This document shows positions 19,248-30,278 of a stretch of 64,000 nt of DNA, in pieces. Position 1 is the first letter of the stretch; each line of letters begins with the position of its first letter. The translations under genes were made by a program, and so were the position numbers. The notes beneath the pieces are model-generated. The model saw only the letters and a program-made list of their open reading frames with translations, did not search any database and was not told the origin of the DNA. Origin of the DNA: Bacteroidetes bacterium HGW-Bacteroidetes-4 (lineage in GTDB: Bacteria > Bacteroidota > Bacteroidia > Bacteroidales > SZUA-534); NCBI GenBank assembly GCA_002840905.1, contig PHDD01000001.1, positions 278,606 through 342,605 of the forward strand, read 5' to 3'.

Positions 19248-22200
19248 ATGAAAAAGTCCTATCGAATGAAAAAATTCCAGGTTTTGATATACCTGGTTGT
19301 GGGTTTAGCACTAAACCTGAATGCACAATTGACAACCGGAATCTACACTGTGGGTGGCGTGTCGCCCAATTATGTCACTATTGCAGATGCAGTAAGCGAT
19401 TTGAATACCCTAGGAATTGCTGGCGATGGCCCGGTAGTTTTTAGTATTGCTGACGGAAACTACAACGGTCAGCTTTTAATTGGTGAAATAGCCAATTCCA
19501 GCGCAGTAAATACAGTTACTTTCGAGTCGGCCTCAGGCGATTCAAGTAAAGTAACTATTATGCATGCAACCACAGGCTCAACCAATAATTATGTGGTACA
19601 GCTTAATGGTTGCGATTATGTTAGTTTTAAAAAAGTTACCTTTTATAATTACGCTTCAATTTCATACACCCGAGTAGTCGAGTTAAATGGAACGGCTACC
19701 AACAACTCCTTTCAAAATTGTATGTTTATTGGCTATGCCGGGTCAAGCGCGTCAAATAATCAGGCGCTGCTTTTTAGCTATGATGATGTGGTTTCCGAAT
19801 TGGTGGTAGAAAAATGCCTGTTTCAAGATGGAGGTTATGGTATTTATTTGAATGCTTCAGGTAAGCTTACAGAAAATATTGGTTTAAAAAACAATACGAT
19901 AAATACCTTAAGAGGAATTTATTTAGCTTATGCCGATCGTTGTCTGGTTGAACAGAATACGATTAATGCCACCAATAGTGAGGCTCTTACCCTTCGCTAT
20001 TGCGATTTTGATATTCAGGTTCTGGGAAACACCATTAACCTCGATTATTCGGGAACAGCCTATGGTATTTGGTTCGGAAACAACAATGGAAACTTAGTTG
20101 AAAAAGGACTGATTGCCAATAATGCCATTTATGTAAATGGAACTTCCGGTTACAACGCTTATGGTATTTATATCGAAGCATCAGTTTCACATCGTTTATA
20201 TCACAATTCTATACACATTAGCAATTCGAAAAATACCGGGGCTCCGATATATGCTTATAGTGGTTCCAATATTGAATTACTAAATAATAATCTGGTAAAC
20301 TCCGTATTGGGATACGCACTATATGCAGCCTCATCAAGTACGTATTCTATAGCCGATAATAACAATTACTATACTGCAGGAAATTTTTTGGCTTATCTGG
20401 GAGTAGATATAGCCAATTTGACTGCACTTAAAGCAAAAGGTAAAGATGCTAATTCTACCGATTACTACCCAAGTTTTGTGTCTAACTCCGATTTAAGAGT
20501 GCTTACTCCCTGGTTAAACGGAACGGCAACATCAAGTATTTTAGCCACAGTACCTAACGATAAGGATGGTAATCCACGCGATGGTTCAAATCCCGATGTG
20601 GGTGCATTTGAGTTTACACCGGCAAATACTTTAGCTTACTCAGGAACGTTAAGTATAGGAGCCGGAGGCGATTTTGGAAGTTTTAATGAAGCGGTTGATT
20701 CTTTGGAACTATTGGGTGTATCAGCACCTGTTGAAATAAATGTGGCCGATGGAAATTACATTGAGCGGGTAATTATAAACCGGATACCCGGTTCTGGGGC
20801 AAGCAATCGCATTACTTTTCAATCGGCCAGTGCCGATTCCACTAAAGCAACGTTAAATTACAGTACGGTTGATGCCAATGATAACGGAACAATTGTTTTA
20901 AAAGGAGCCGGATACCTGACCTTTAAACAACTTAAAATGATAAATTCCTCCACTTTATCGTATGGTAGGGTTGTTGATATGAAAGGTAGAACTGAACAGG
21001 TTAATTTTGAGAACAATTTCTTTATTGGTGCGGGTACAAGCGCCGGTAACAGCGAAAGAGCAGTAATATTCAGTTCAGGATATCAGGCCAATGATTTGTT
21101 GATTACAAAAAACGTTTTTACCGGAGGTAGCCGTCACATAGCCATTAAGGGAATTGATGCTACGGTTGATGTCCCGGTAAATAATATTAGCATTTCAGCT
21201 AATGTTTTCAATGTATCGGAACGGAATATTTTGTTGGAGTTTTGTAAAGATATTACCATTTCCGGAAACCAAATAAATGATTTTACCTATAACGGAATTT
21301 CAATTTATAATTGCGAGAATCCATTGATAATTGAAAAGAATAGAATCAATTCAACGTCCAGTTATTATCAATCGGTTCGGGTGGAATCGACTGTGGGGCC
21401 TGCTGGTGGAATCATAAAAAATAATTTTATTAGTCATAAATACAACAGTTCAATACAAGGATTGTACCTGCGTTATAATCAGTATATTAATGTGTATCAC
21501 AATTCCATCAACCTGATAGCTAATAATACAGGAAGTAGTGCATTATATCTGGATGGAAACAGCAATCTGAATATTAAAAACAACATTTTGGCCAATAACG
21601 GGACCGGATATGCTATTTATGTATATGCGGCTCCAACCAATCTCGATTCAGACCATAATAATTTGTATACCACCGGTAATAACCTGGTTTATTGGACAGG
21701 TACAAACTACAGTTTATTAAGCGATTATCAAACGGCATTGTCGCAAGATGCAAACAGTTTGAGTTTAAATCCCAATTATACTTCCGAAACCGATTTGCAC
21801 ATAAATTCATACTGGCTACAAAGTGCCGGAGAAAGTCTTGTCTCAGTTACCGACGATATGGATGGTGATTTACGACAAGCTCCTCCTTGTATTGGAGCCG
21901 ACGAATACGTGTCGACGCTGAGTCCTTTGGCAGGAACCTTTGAAATTGGAGTTGGCGGCGATTACGAAACCATTAGCCAAGCTGTTACAGCCATCAGCGA
22001 AAATGGTATTTCGGGCAATGTAGTTTTCGAAGTATTATCGGGAATGTATAACGAACATTTTGTGATTCCCGAAATTTTTATTGTACACGAATCCGATTCG
22101 GTAATAATACGTTCAAAAACTGGCGTTGCCAGCGATGTAATAATTACTTACGAAGCAACCATTGCCGACAATAACTACATTGCCAAACTGGAAGGTACCG

Positions 22201-25200
22201 ACCGTTTTACATTTGAGAATTTAAGCTTTACAGCCGGTAACTCGGAGTATTCCCGCTGCATCAGCATGTACGGAAATTTAAACAATGTTAACATTAAGGG
22301 TTGTACCTTTAATGGACGTTCCAGTGCATCAACTTCGACCAACGATGCAATATTATTTGCTGCCGAAAACGATCCCTATTTTAATGGGTTATTGATTGAA
22401 AATAATACCTTTAATAGCGGTTCTTGGGCCATTGATTTGGATGGTTCGGGTAGTAAAAAAATAGAACAATTGATTATTCGTAACAATCAAATCAATTCAA
22501 ATTATCGGGGTATTTATATAAGCGATGCAGTAGCTCCTGTTATCGACGAAAATATAATAACCTGTAATGCTGAAAATTCCTATGGTATTAAATTAAATGC
22601 TTGTGCAAGTGGCACCAACAAGCCGCTTAAAGTAGTTAACAATCAAATATATTCGAACTTCAAAACCTCAGAAGGAGGAATTTACCTGTATGTTACTAAT
22701 GGAACCGTAACAGAACCTGGCATTATAGCCAATAATGTAATACAAAATAGTACCAAAGGCGCTAACAGCAGTTATGGTATTCATATTTATAGTTCTAACA
22801 AACTTAACATATATTACAATAGCATAAACATTACCGGAAACAATACTTCTGATAAAGCTTTTTATGCAGAGTATGCCAGCGATTTGAATATTTATAATAA
22901 TAGTTTTGCAATACGGGGCGAGTTAGGAACCAAAGAAACCGGTTATGGTTACGCCATTGATATATCAAGCGGTACAAATATTATTGGTGATTACAATAAT
23001 TTTTATACTCCCGGAAGATTTATTGGTCGCTGGCAGGGAACTTCCTATGTGAATCTTTCCGATTTGCAAACCGCCAGTGGGCAATTTGCCAATTCGCTGG
23101 ATGTATTTCCGGCCTATCAGGATACCAAAAACCTGAATACCTTATCGGCATTCTTAAATGCTTCAGCGCAACCATATTCAGGATTAAGTGCCGACATAAA
23201 AGGAATTGCGCGTGATGCAACCCATCCCGATATTGGAGCTTATGAGATACTTTCGCCGGCTACAGCTCTGGCTGCTGGAACCTATACGGTTGGAGCCGGA
23301 GGTGATATGCCAACCATTGATTCCATGTACCGGGCCTTGTTTGAACTGGGTATTGCCGGACCGGTTACTTTTGCACTAAAAAATGGTAGCTATACTGGTG
23401 TTAATCTGTTTTTTAAAGGAATTCCGGGAACTTCGGCAAGCGATACCGTAGTTATACAATCGGAAGCCATGGATTCCTCGAAGGTGTCTTTTGGTTTTGT
23501 ACAGACCACAGGTAATAATTACATTTTCTACCTGAATGGTACAAAATACCTTACCATTAAAAACCTTACTTTGAATTCTGGGGGTGTTGGTTATGGCTCA
23601 CTTTTAGTTATGGATGGAAATGTTCAACACATTAATTTATTGAATAATAGGTTTAATGGATTGAATACCAATTCATCGAATAACGAGTTGTCAAGTATTT
23701 ACATGCCCAGCGAAAACATAGTTGATTATTTGCTAATTAAGAACAACCTGTTCAATTACAATAGTTTTGGAATTAATCTGAATGGATATTCGAGCTATCA
23801 GAATGAACAAATAACGATAGAAGAAAATGAGTTTTTGAACCAATACAGTCAGATTTATTTATATCGTATTAATAATCCGGTTGTTCAGTATAACCTTCTT
23901 AAACAAGGACAAAGTAAAGCTATCAATTTGTATTATTGTACCAATGCGGTTAAAATTATAGGTAACCAGATTGCCACAAGTGCAACTAATATTAAAGGTA
24001 TCGAATTAAATTCAACCGATGGTTCCGGTGTAACTCCCGGTTTAATTGCCAATAACTTTGTGCAGTGTAAAGGAATTTATGGTATATATCTTTATTATTC
24101 CGATTATCATAATGTTTACCACAATTCTGTAAACCACACGGGTGATAATAATGGCTCGGCATTCTATGTATATTATGGTTCAAACATTAAACTAAAGAAC
24201 AATATTTTTAATGCCACAAGTAACGGATATGCCTATTATTCATCGGGTTCAAGCAGTATTTTAGAATCAGATTACAATAATATTAATGCTACAGGAACCC
24301 GCTATGCTTATTATGGAGCAACTGCGAATAATTTAACTGAGTTAAAAGCTTTAAGCAGTATGGATGCCAATTCGTTTGAATTAGAGCCTGTTTTTTTAAC
24401 TGAAAGCGATTTGCATTTAATCAGTTTCGATTTAATGGAAAAAGCAGTTTTGTTGCCTGAGATTAGCATGGATATTGATAAAGAACCTCGCGATGCTGTA
24501 AAACCCGATATTGGTGCCGATGAAATGTATGCCCGTCCGCCAGTTGCCGAGAGCAAAGTTATTTGCGAAGGGGAAGAAACTCCGGATTTAACGGCATCGG
24601 GAATTAACATAAAATGGTATTCCGACGAGGTGCTGGAAAATCTGATTTGGACTTCGGGAACTTATTCACCCAATATTACCGCTCCCGGGGAATATATATA
24701 TTATGTTACCCAAACCGTAGGTGACGACGAAAGTGAACCAACCCGGGTCAGCATAACCATTAATCCAACTCCCGATTTATCGGCAGTTGTAGTTAATATT
24801 GATTGCCAGGGCAATAATTATGGTTCCATTAATCTTACAGTGAGTAGCGAAAACGCTCCTTTTTTCTTCCGTTGGTCAAACGAATCGACTACTGAAGATG
24901 TGAGCAAACTACTGGCTGGTAATTATACAGTTACCGTAAGCGATATCTTAGGATGTTCTTCTATCCAAAGTTATGAAGTAACATCACCAACACCCATTCA
25001 ATTAACCATGATTGCGAACGATGCCGATTGCGGCGATAACAATGGTTCGGCAACCGTATTTGCTGAAGGTGGAAATGAACCGTTCACTTACATGTGGACT
25101 ACCGGAGATACAAAAACCACCATAGATAGTCTGGTTTCGGGAATTTATGTAGTTACTGTTACCGATCAGGATGGCTGTACAAAAACCGGTATTGCTACAG

Positions 25201-26969
25201 TAAACGATTTGGGTGGTTCAGTTATTACAGTCGATGCTATAAATAATGTTTCGTGTTATGGTGGTAACAATGGTTCCATTGCGATTAGTTTAGCTGGCGG
25301 AGTTACTCCATACAACATTTCATGGAGTAATGGCGCAACATCTGAAGATATTAACAAGCTGGAGGCCGGACCCTATGAAATAAATGTAACCGATGCCGAT
25401 GGTTGTAGCTCCGTTAAAAGTATTCAGGTAAACCAACCCAGTCCAATTTTAATTGGATTAGGCGAGTTCGATGCTAATTGTGGTCAGGCCAATGGTAGTG
25501 CAACAACCAATGTAAGCGGGGGTGTGGCTCCTTACAGTTATAACTGGAGTACCGGTTCAACAGCAAGCGAAATTAGTAGTTTGGGTCTTGGTGTTTACGG
25601 AGTTACGGTAATCGATGCCAATGCCTGTCAGGCAAATAAATCGTTTGCCATTAGTGAGTCAGGCGCTCCGGTTGTTTATGTCGATTCGGTTATTGAAGGA
25701 ACTTGCGGCAATTCCGATGGAGCCATCTACATAACTGCTTATGGAGGTTCCGGAACACAATTGGATTATTTATGGAATACCGGTTCAACTAGTGAAGATT
25801 TAGTTGGTGTAAATCCGGGTGCTTATTCTGTAACTGTAACAGATTCCGTAGGATGCTCCGGAGCAACTGTAGCTGAAATAGTTGCCGAAAAACCCGAAAC
25901 ACCTTCTATTTGTATTGTTACCGTTGATACAACCACCAACAATAACGAAATTATTTGGGAGAAACCTTTTGCAACCGATATCGATTATTATAATATTTAT
26001 CGCGAGAGCACCCAAAGTGGAGTTTATCAGAAAATTGGTGAGCGACAATACACTGAGGAAAGTTTGTTTGTCGATGTGAATTCCAACGCCAAACAACGTT
26101 CGTACCGGTATAAAATATCTACAGTAAATACTTGTGGGGTGGAATCGGAATTAAGTGAATTGCATAAAACCATGCACTTGACCATTAATCTGGGAACCAA
26201 CGGAAATATTAACCTTATTTGGGATCACTACGAAGGGTTTAAAATCAATACCTATTACATTTACCGTTATACGCCGGAAACCGGATGGGTAAAATACGAC
26301 AGTATTGCAAGCAATTTAACCTCGTATACCGATTTTGATGCACCGCTCGATAATTTACAATACATGATTGAAATTGTACATCCCTACGGCTGCTCAGCAA
26401 CCAAAGCTGTTAACCGGAATACTTCCCGTTCAAACGTAGGATCAATCACCAATACAGGTGGAACAGGAATTGCAGCCTTGTTTAAAGTTACTTCATCAGG
26501 TGTTGCTGTTGAAGGTGCTGAAGTTACCATTGCCGATGTAATGCAACAAACCAATGCCGACGGAGAAACCACTTTTAATAATTTAACCATGGATGCCGTT
26601 CTTGATTACAGCGTTACCAAAACCGGATTCGAGGATTTCTTTGGTTCGTTTACTGTGAATTCGACCTTTAGAACCGTTGATGTTGAATTAACTCCGGTGG
26701 GAATTATCGACGAAAAGGCAACTATGATTAAGCTTTATCCGAACCCGAATCATGGCTCGTTTAAGTTATCGCTTAAACTGGAACAAGCGAGGACTATTCG
26801 ATACCGGGTTTATGATGCCACATCAATGTTGTTGGTTAGCGAAGAATTCGAGAATCAATCGGGTGAAGTTTCGCATCAGATTCATTTGGAAACAGCAGAG
26901 AAAGGATTCTATATTGTGCAAATCAACATTGATCAAGAAGTTTACTATAAGCGAATTATAGTGAATTAA
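19248..26969 (+). CDS. Giant T9SS-secreted beta-helix / SprB-repeat surface protein
   Basis: A 2573-residue protein. The start at 19248 gives a signal peptide (MKKSYRMKKFQ ... LNLNAQ) and lies downstream of the promoter. Four successive parallel beta-helix modules of about 430 residues start near residues 30, 464, 894 and 1343. Each opens with a G-T-Y-x-V/I-G-x-G-G-D-like strand, and each closes with a variant of PDIGADE. About 380 residues of SprB-like repeats follow (residues about 1840-2215; G-x-N-G-S ... PY-x-x-x-W-S-x-G-x-x-x-x-x-I). Then come fibronectin III-like segments, a carboxypeptidase-regulatory-like domain and a T9SS sorting domain (KLYPNPNHGSF ... YYKRIIVN). The modules suggest adhesion to, or processing of, polysaccharide at the surface. 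SprB repeats are known from gliding adhesins. No catalytic residues can be assigned. Confidence 0.9.
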   Translation: MKKSYRMKKFQVLIYLVVGLALNLNAQLTTGIYTVGGVSPNYVTIADAVSDLNTLGIAGDGPVVFSIADGNYNGQLLIGEIANSSAVNTVTFESASGDSSKVTIMHATTGSTNNYVVQLNGCDYVSFKKVTFYNYASISYTRVVELNGTATNNSFQNCMFIGYAGSSASNNQALLFSYDDVVSELVVEKCLFQDGGYGIYLNASGKLTENIGLKNNTINTLRGIYLAYADRCLVEQNTINATNSEALTLRYCDFDIQVLGNTINLDYSGTAYGIWFGNNNGNLVEKGLIANNAIYVNGTSGYNAYGIYIEASVSHRLYHNSIHISNSKNTGAPIYAYSGSNIELLNNNLVNSVLGYALYAASSSTYSIADNNNYYTAGNFLAYLGVDIANLTALKAKGKDANSTDYYPSFVSNSDLRVLTPWLNGTATSSILATVPNDKDGNPRDGSNPDVGAFEFTPANTLAYSGTLSIGAGGDFGSFNEAVDSLELLGVSAPVEINVADGNYIERVIINRIPGSGASNRITFQSASADSTKATLNYSTVDANDNGTIVLKGAGYLTFKQLKMINSSTLSYGRVVDMKGRTEQVNFENNFFIGAGTSAGNSERAVIFSSGYQANDLLITKNVFTGGSRHIAIKGIDATVDVPVNNISISANVFNVSERNILLEFCKDITISGNQINDFTYNGISIYNCENPLIIEKNRINSTSSYYQSVRVESTVGPAGGIIKNNFISHKYNSSIQGLYLRYNQYINVYHNSINLIANNTGSSALYLDGNSNLNIKNNILANNGTGYAIYVYAAPTNLDSDHNNLYTTGNNLVYWTGTNYSLLSDYQTALSQDANSLSLNPNYTSETDLHINSYWLQSAGESLVSVTDDMDGDLRQAPPCIGADEYVSTLSPLAGTFEIGVGGDYETISQAVTAISENGISGNVVFEVLSGMYNEHFVIPEIFIVHESDSVIIRSKTGVASDVIITYEATIADNNYIAKLEGTDRFTFENLSFTAGNSEYSRCISMYGNLNNVNIKGCTFNGRSSASTSTNDAILFAAENDPYFNGLLIENNTFNSGSWAIDLDGSGSKKIEQLIIRNNQINSNYRGIYISDAVAPVIDENIITCNAENSYGIKLNACASGTNKPLKVVNNQIYSNFKTSEGGIYLYVTNGTVTEPGIIANNVIQNSTKGANSSYGIHIYSSNKLNIYYNSINITGNNTSDKAFYAEYASDLNIYNNSFAIRGELGTKETGYGYAIDISSGTNIIGDYNNFYTPGRFIGRWQGTSYVNLSDLQTASGQFANSLDVFPAYQDTKNLNTLSAFLNASAQPYSGLSADIKGIARDATHPDIGAYEILSPATALAAGTYTVGAGGDMPTIDSMYRALFELGIAGPVTFALKNGSYTGVNLFFKGIPGTSASDTVVIQSEAMDSSKVSFGFVQTTGNNYIFYLNGTKYLTIKNLTLNSGGVGYGSLLVMDGNVQHINLLNNRFNGLNTNSSNNELSSIYMPSENIVDYLLIKNNLFNYNSFGINLNGYSSYQNEQITIEENEFLNQYSQIYLYRINNPVVQYNLLKQGQSKAINLYYCTNAVKIIGNQIATSATNIKGIELNSTDGSGVTPGLIANNFVQCKGIYGIYLYYSDYHNVYHNSVNHTGDNNGSAFYVYYGSNIKLKNNIFNATSNGYAYYSSGSSSILESDYNNINATGTRYAYYGATANNLTELKALSSMDANSFELEPVFLTESDLHLISFDLMEKAVLLPEISMDIDKEPRDAVKPDIGADEMYARPPVAESKVICEGEETPDLTASGINIKWYSDEVLENLIWTSGTYSPNITAPGEYIYYVTQTVGDDESEPTRVSITINPTPDLSAVVVNIDCQGNNYGSINLTVSSENAPFFFRWSNESTTEDVSKLLAGNYTVTVSDILGCSSIQSYEVTSPTPIQLTMIANDADCGDNNGSATVFAEGGNEPFTYMWTTGDTKTTIDSLVSGIYVVTVTDQDGCTKTGIATVNDLGGSVITVDAINNVSCYGGNNGSIAISLAGGVTPYNISWSNGATSEDINKLEAGPYEINVTDADGCSSVKSIQVNQPSPILIGLGEFDANCGQANGSATTNVSGGVAPYSYNWSTGSTASEISSLGLGVYGVTVIDANACQANKSFAISESGAPVVYVDSVIEGTCGNSDGAIYITAYGGSGTQLDYLWNTGSTSEDLVGVNPGAYSVTVTDSVGCSGATVAEIVAEKPETPSICIVTVDTTTNNNEIIWEKPFATDIDYYNIYRESTQSGVYQKIGERQYTEESLFVDVNSNAKQRSYRYKISTVNTCGVESELSELHKTMHLTINLGTNGNINLIWDHYEGFKINTYYIYRYTPETGWVKYDSIASNLTSYTDFDAPLDNLQYMIEIVHPYGCSATKAVNRNTSRSNVGSITNTGGTGIAALFKVTSSGVAVEGAEVTIADVMQQTNADGETTFNNLTMDAVLDYSVTKTGFEDFFGSFTVNSTFRTVDVELTPVGIIDEKATMIKLYPNPNHGSFKLSLKLEQARTIRYRVYDATSMLLVSEEFENQSGEVSHQIHLETAEKGFYIVQINIDQEVYYKRIIVN

Positions 26970-26992
26970 TCAATTCCGGGTTGATATTATGA

Positions 26993-27025
26993 CCCTGTAA
27001 GTAATATCTTACAGGGTTTTTTTTT
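26993..27025 (+). terminator. Intrinsic terminator of the giant beta-helix gene
   Basis: A perfect 9-base stem, CCCTGTAAG / CTTACAGGG, with a 6-base loop and nine T residues, 23 bases after the stop codon. Confidence 0.93.
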
Positions 27026-27032
27026 ACATTTG
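27025..27032 (+). promoter_or_regulatory. -7 box of the propeller/SpoIIE sensor gene
   Basis: TACATTTG matches TAnnTTTG exactly and abuts the T-tract of the preceding terminator. No TTTG is seen at -33. It implies a leader of only about 18 bases before the ATG at 27057. Confidence 0.5.
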
Positions 27033-27056
27033 TTTGAACATGAAAAATTTGATCGA

Positions 27057-30000
27057 ATGACCCGCTTGTTCCGATTAATTGTTTTAGCTACTGTATTATT
27101 TGTTTCCCCATTTATTGTTTGTGGGCAAAGCAAAATCGATCCAATTTATGAATTGGGATTTTTTCCGGTAAAAAATTATTCGCCCGAAGATTATAAAGCC
27201 CTTCCGCAGAATTGGGCTATTGTTCAGGATTTTCGTGGAAATATTTACGTAGGAAATAATGAGGGCATACTTGAGTTTGATGGAACTACCTGGCGTAAAA
27301 TTTTAACCCATTCCAATTCTGAGGTTCGCTCTTTGGCTATCGATAAAAAAAGTAGGATTTATGTGGGAGCTATTGATGAGTTGGGTTATTTACAACCCAA
27401 TGCTACAGGTAAACTTGAATTTATTTCCCTTTTGTCAAAAATTTCAGAAGCTGATAGAAATTTTGGTGTAGTATGGAAAACTTTTTGCCTTGAGGAACGA
27501 GTTTGTTTTCAGACGGAAGAAAAAATATTTATCTATTCCAACGATTCAATTCAGGTTCTTCAGGCCAAAGGATATTTCAATAATTCGTTTTGTGTTAATA
27601 ATACGATTTTTGTTTCTGATACTAAGTACGGCCTTTATCGTTGTTTTGGTGATTCGTTATTATTGATTTCAGGAAGCGAGGAACTCATTGGTAAGCAGCT
27701 TTATGTGATGTTGCCTTATGGCGATAATACCCTATTGGCAGCAATTCACGAAGCAGGCATATTTCTGATTGAATTTTCTGATACTGAAAATAAATTAAAA
27801 TTGCAACCACTTAAAACTCCCATCAATTCCTTTCTTAAAACCAATCAGATATACAGTGGCGCAAAACTTTCCGATTCACTTTATTCCATCGGAACGTTTA
27901 ACGGGGCAGGAGTAATTAAAAGTAACGGAGCGTTTCAGTATTGGATAAATAAACAAACCGGATTAATTGATCAAAATATTAAGTATCAGGCACTCGACCA
28001 CCAAAATAATCTTTGGTTGGGTTTGCACAAAGGAATTGGGCAAATTCAAGTAAGCAGCCCGATTACTTTTTTTAATGAAAACCATAAACTCGAAGGTTAT
28101 GTAGAATCGATTACCCGTTTTGCCGGTAAAATTCATGTGGCTACTTCGCTGGGAGTTTATGCCCTGAATCCATCGCAAAATGGAGCCTTGCCCTATTTTA
28201 CTGCCATGGAAAACCTGAACCGCTCCGACACATGGATTGCAGCAAATTATAAAGTGGCTGATAGCGAAAGGCTTTTCATTGAAAAAAACCAGGATATTTT
28301 TATTGTCGATAAAATAAATGGAATTCCAAAATCGGTGTACAATGGAGTTCCCTGGTCTCTATATCAAAGTAAATTAAACCAAAAAAAATTTTACATTGGA
28401 GTTGAAGAGGGACTGGTAAAATTAGAGTATAACAATAACAATCAATGGACACAGCAACGGCTTTTTCCATCAATAACTGACCGAATAACAAATATTATTG
28501 AGGATATTGATGGAAATTTATGGCTATCGGCCGATAATACCGGAATTTATAAAATAGCAGGTTCCAATTCCAACGATATCACTTTCTACGGTTCAGAATC
28601 AGGCCTTACCGAAGGACCTTTTTTATTTATTAATTTCAATAACGAATTGTTGGTAGGTTCAGGCAAAGGAATTTTGGTGCTTGATGAAACGACAAATACC
28701 TTTGTTCCACACCAATTAATTAATCCACTTCTGGGCTCCAATTTGCGTTATATTCATCGCATGTCGGTCGATACTAAAAACAAACTATGGCTGGTAACTT
28801 ATATAGAAAAAGAAGAACGTGATGAACTGGGATTTTTTGAAACCCGGGGCGATACATCGATGTTTTGGAATCCGATGCCCTTTTTAGGAACAATAAAAGG
28901 GCAAATTAACGCACTTTATCACGATGCAGACGGAATAACCTGGTTGGGTGGCAGCGAAGGACTTTATCGCTTCGATGAAAAAATTGAAAAAAATTACCGA
29001 AACGATTTTTATTGCCAAATCCGAAAGGTTATGTTAGGTGAGGATTCCACAGTTTTTGATGGTGCATTTTATAATGAACACGGATGGGTAAGTATGGAAC
29101 AAGCCCCGGCTTTGCAACCCATTCTCGATTATCAATACAACTCGTTAATATTCAATTATTCAGCAATGAATATTGATGTGGAACAACCAACAAAATACAG
29201 TTATAAACTCGACGGGTACGACAAAAAATGGAGCGAATGGACTACCGAAACCAAAAAAGAATACACCAACCTGCCTGAAAAGGAATATGTTTTCAGGGTA
29301 AAGGCAAAAAATGTTTACAATCATCAAAGTTCTGAAGCTACCTATGTTTTTTCTGTTTTACCCCCATGGTATCGTACTGTCTGGGCTTTTTTGTTGTTTG
29401 GTTTGCTCGGTTTAAACCTGGTTTATTTCATTGTAATTTCATACACCCGATACTTACGAGCGGTTATTAAAGAGAAAACAGCCGAAATTCGTGAACAAAA
29501 AGACGAAATTGAAAAACAAAACGAAGAAATTACTGCAAGTATAAAATATGCCGAGCGTATTCAGAAAGCAGTGGTTCCATCGTATGAGCGTGCCAGCGAG
29601 TTATTACCTGAGCATTTTGTTTTGTGGCGTCCGCGCGATATTGTGAGTGGCGATTTTTGGTGGATGACCCAAAAAAACGGGAAAGTGGTAATTGTTGCAG
29701 CCGATTGCACCGGACATGGCGTTCCCGGGGCTTTTGTAAGCATGTTGGGCGTTTCGTTTTTAAACGAGATAGTAAATAAAATGGAACATATTAGAGCCAA
29801 CGAAATTTTAAATCAGTTGCGCTATCATGTAAAAACCACCATGAAACAAACCGGAAAAGAAGGCGAAGCCAAAGATGGAATGGATTTAGCTCTGGTGGTT
29901 CTCGATCTGTCTGAGCATAAAATTCAATATGCCGGTGCGTATAATCCGCTCTATTTAATCAGAAATGGCGAATTAATTGAGTTTAAAGCCGATAGAAATC

Positions 30001-30278
30001 CCATTGGAATTTATATCAAAGAATTGGATTCGTTTACCAATCATGAAATTGAGGTGCAAAAGGGTGATACAATTTATATATTTTCCGACGGCTATGTCGA
30101 TCAGTTTGGTGGAGGTGATGGACGCAAATTCAAATCGAAACAGTTCAAGGAATTGCTGCTGAGTATTCAAAAGCAATCGATGCTTGAACAGGAAATGTTT
30201 CTTGACCAGACCATCGACGAATGGCGTGGCAATTTTGAACAAGTTGACGATATTATTATTGTAGGAATTCGGATTTAA
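27057..30278 (+). CDS. Two-component-propeller sensor with SpoIIE phosphatase output
   Basis: A 1073-residue protein. An in-frame TTG lies at 27030, but it overlaps the -7 box, and the ATG at 27057 directly precedes the signal peptide (RLFRLIVLATVLFVSPFIVCGQ). A seven-bladed-type propeller of Reg_prop repeats follows (about 35-670; for example FRGNIYVGNNEGILEFDG, DGNLWLSADNTGIYK). Next are a Y_Y_Y domain (about 690-770, YSYKLDGYDKKWSEWT), one membrane helix (about 775-795), a coiled coil (KTAEIREQKDEIEKQNEEI), and a PP2C-like SpoIIE phosphatase with DIVSGDFWW, DCTGHGVPGAF and FSDGYVDQFGG. The phosphatase replaces the usual histidine kinase, so output probably acts on an anti-anti-sigma partner or a phosphoprotein elsewhere. 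The tail overlaps the convergent ureohydrolase by 4 bases. Confidence 0.92.
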   Translation: MTRLFRLIVLATVLFVSPFIVCGQSKIDPIYELGFFPVKNYSPEDYKALPQNWAIVQDFRGNIYVGNNEGILEFDGTTWRKILTHSNSEVRSLAIDKKSRIYVGAIDELGYLQPNATGKLEFISLLSKISEADRNFGVVWKTFCLEERVCFQTEEKIFIYSNDSIQVLQAKGYFNNSFCVNNTIFVSDTKYGLYRCFGDSLLLISGSEELIGKQLYVMLPYGDNTLLAAIHEAGIFLIEFSDTENKLKLQPLKTPINSFLKTNQIYSGAKLSDSLYSIGTFNGAGVIKSNGAFQYWINKQTGLIDQNIKYQALDHQNNLWLGLHKGIGQIQVSSPITFFNENHKLEGYVESITRFAGKIHVATSLGVYALNPSQNGALPYFTAMENLNRSDTWIAANYKVADSERLFIEKNQDIFIVDKINGIPKSVYNGVPWSLYQSKLNQKKFYIGVEEGLVKLEYNNNNQWTQQRLFPSITDRITNIIEDIDGNLWLSADNTGIYKIAGSNSNDITFYGSESGLTEGPFLFINFNNELLVGSGKGILVLDETTNTFVPHQLINPLLGSNLRYIHRMSVDTKNKLWLVTYIEKEERDELGFFETRGDTSMFWNPMPFLGTIKGQINALYHDADGITWLGGSEGLYRFDEKIEKNYRNDFYCQIRKVMLGEDSTVFDGAFYNEHGWVSMEQAPALQPILDYQYNSLIFNYSAMNIDVEQPTKYSYKLDGYDKKWSEWTTETKKEYTNLPEKEYVFRVKAKNVYNHQSSEATYVFSVLPPWYRTVWAFLLFGLLGLNLVYFIVISYTRYLRAVIKEKTAEIREQKDEIEKQNEEITASIKYAERIQKAVVPSYERASELLPEHFVLWRPRDIVSGDFWWMTQKNGKVVIVAADCTGHGVPGAFVSMLGVSFLNEIVNKMEHIRANEILNQLRYHVKTTMKQTGKEGEAKDGMDLALVVLDLSEHKIQYAGAYNPLYLIRNGELIEFKADRNPIGIYIKELDSFTNHEIEVQKGDTIYIFSDGYVDQFGGGDGRKFKSKQFKELLLSIQKQSMLEQEMFLDQTIDEWRGNFEQVDDIIIVGIRI

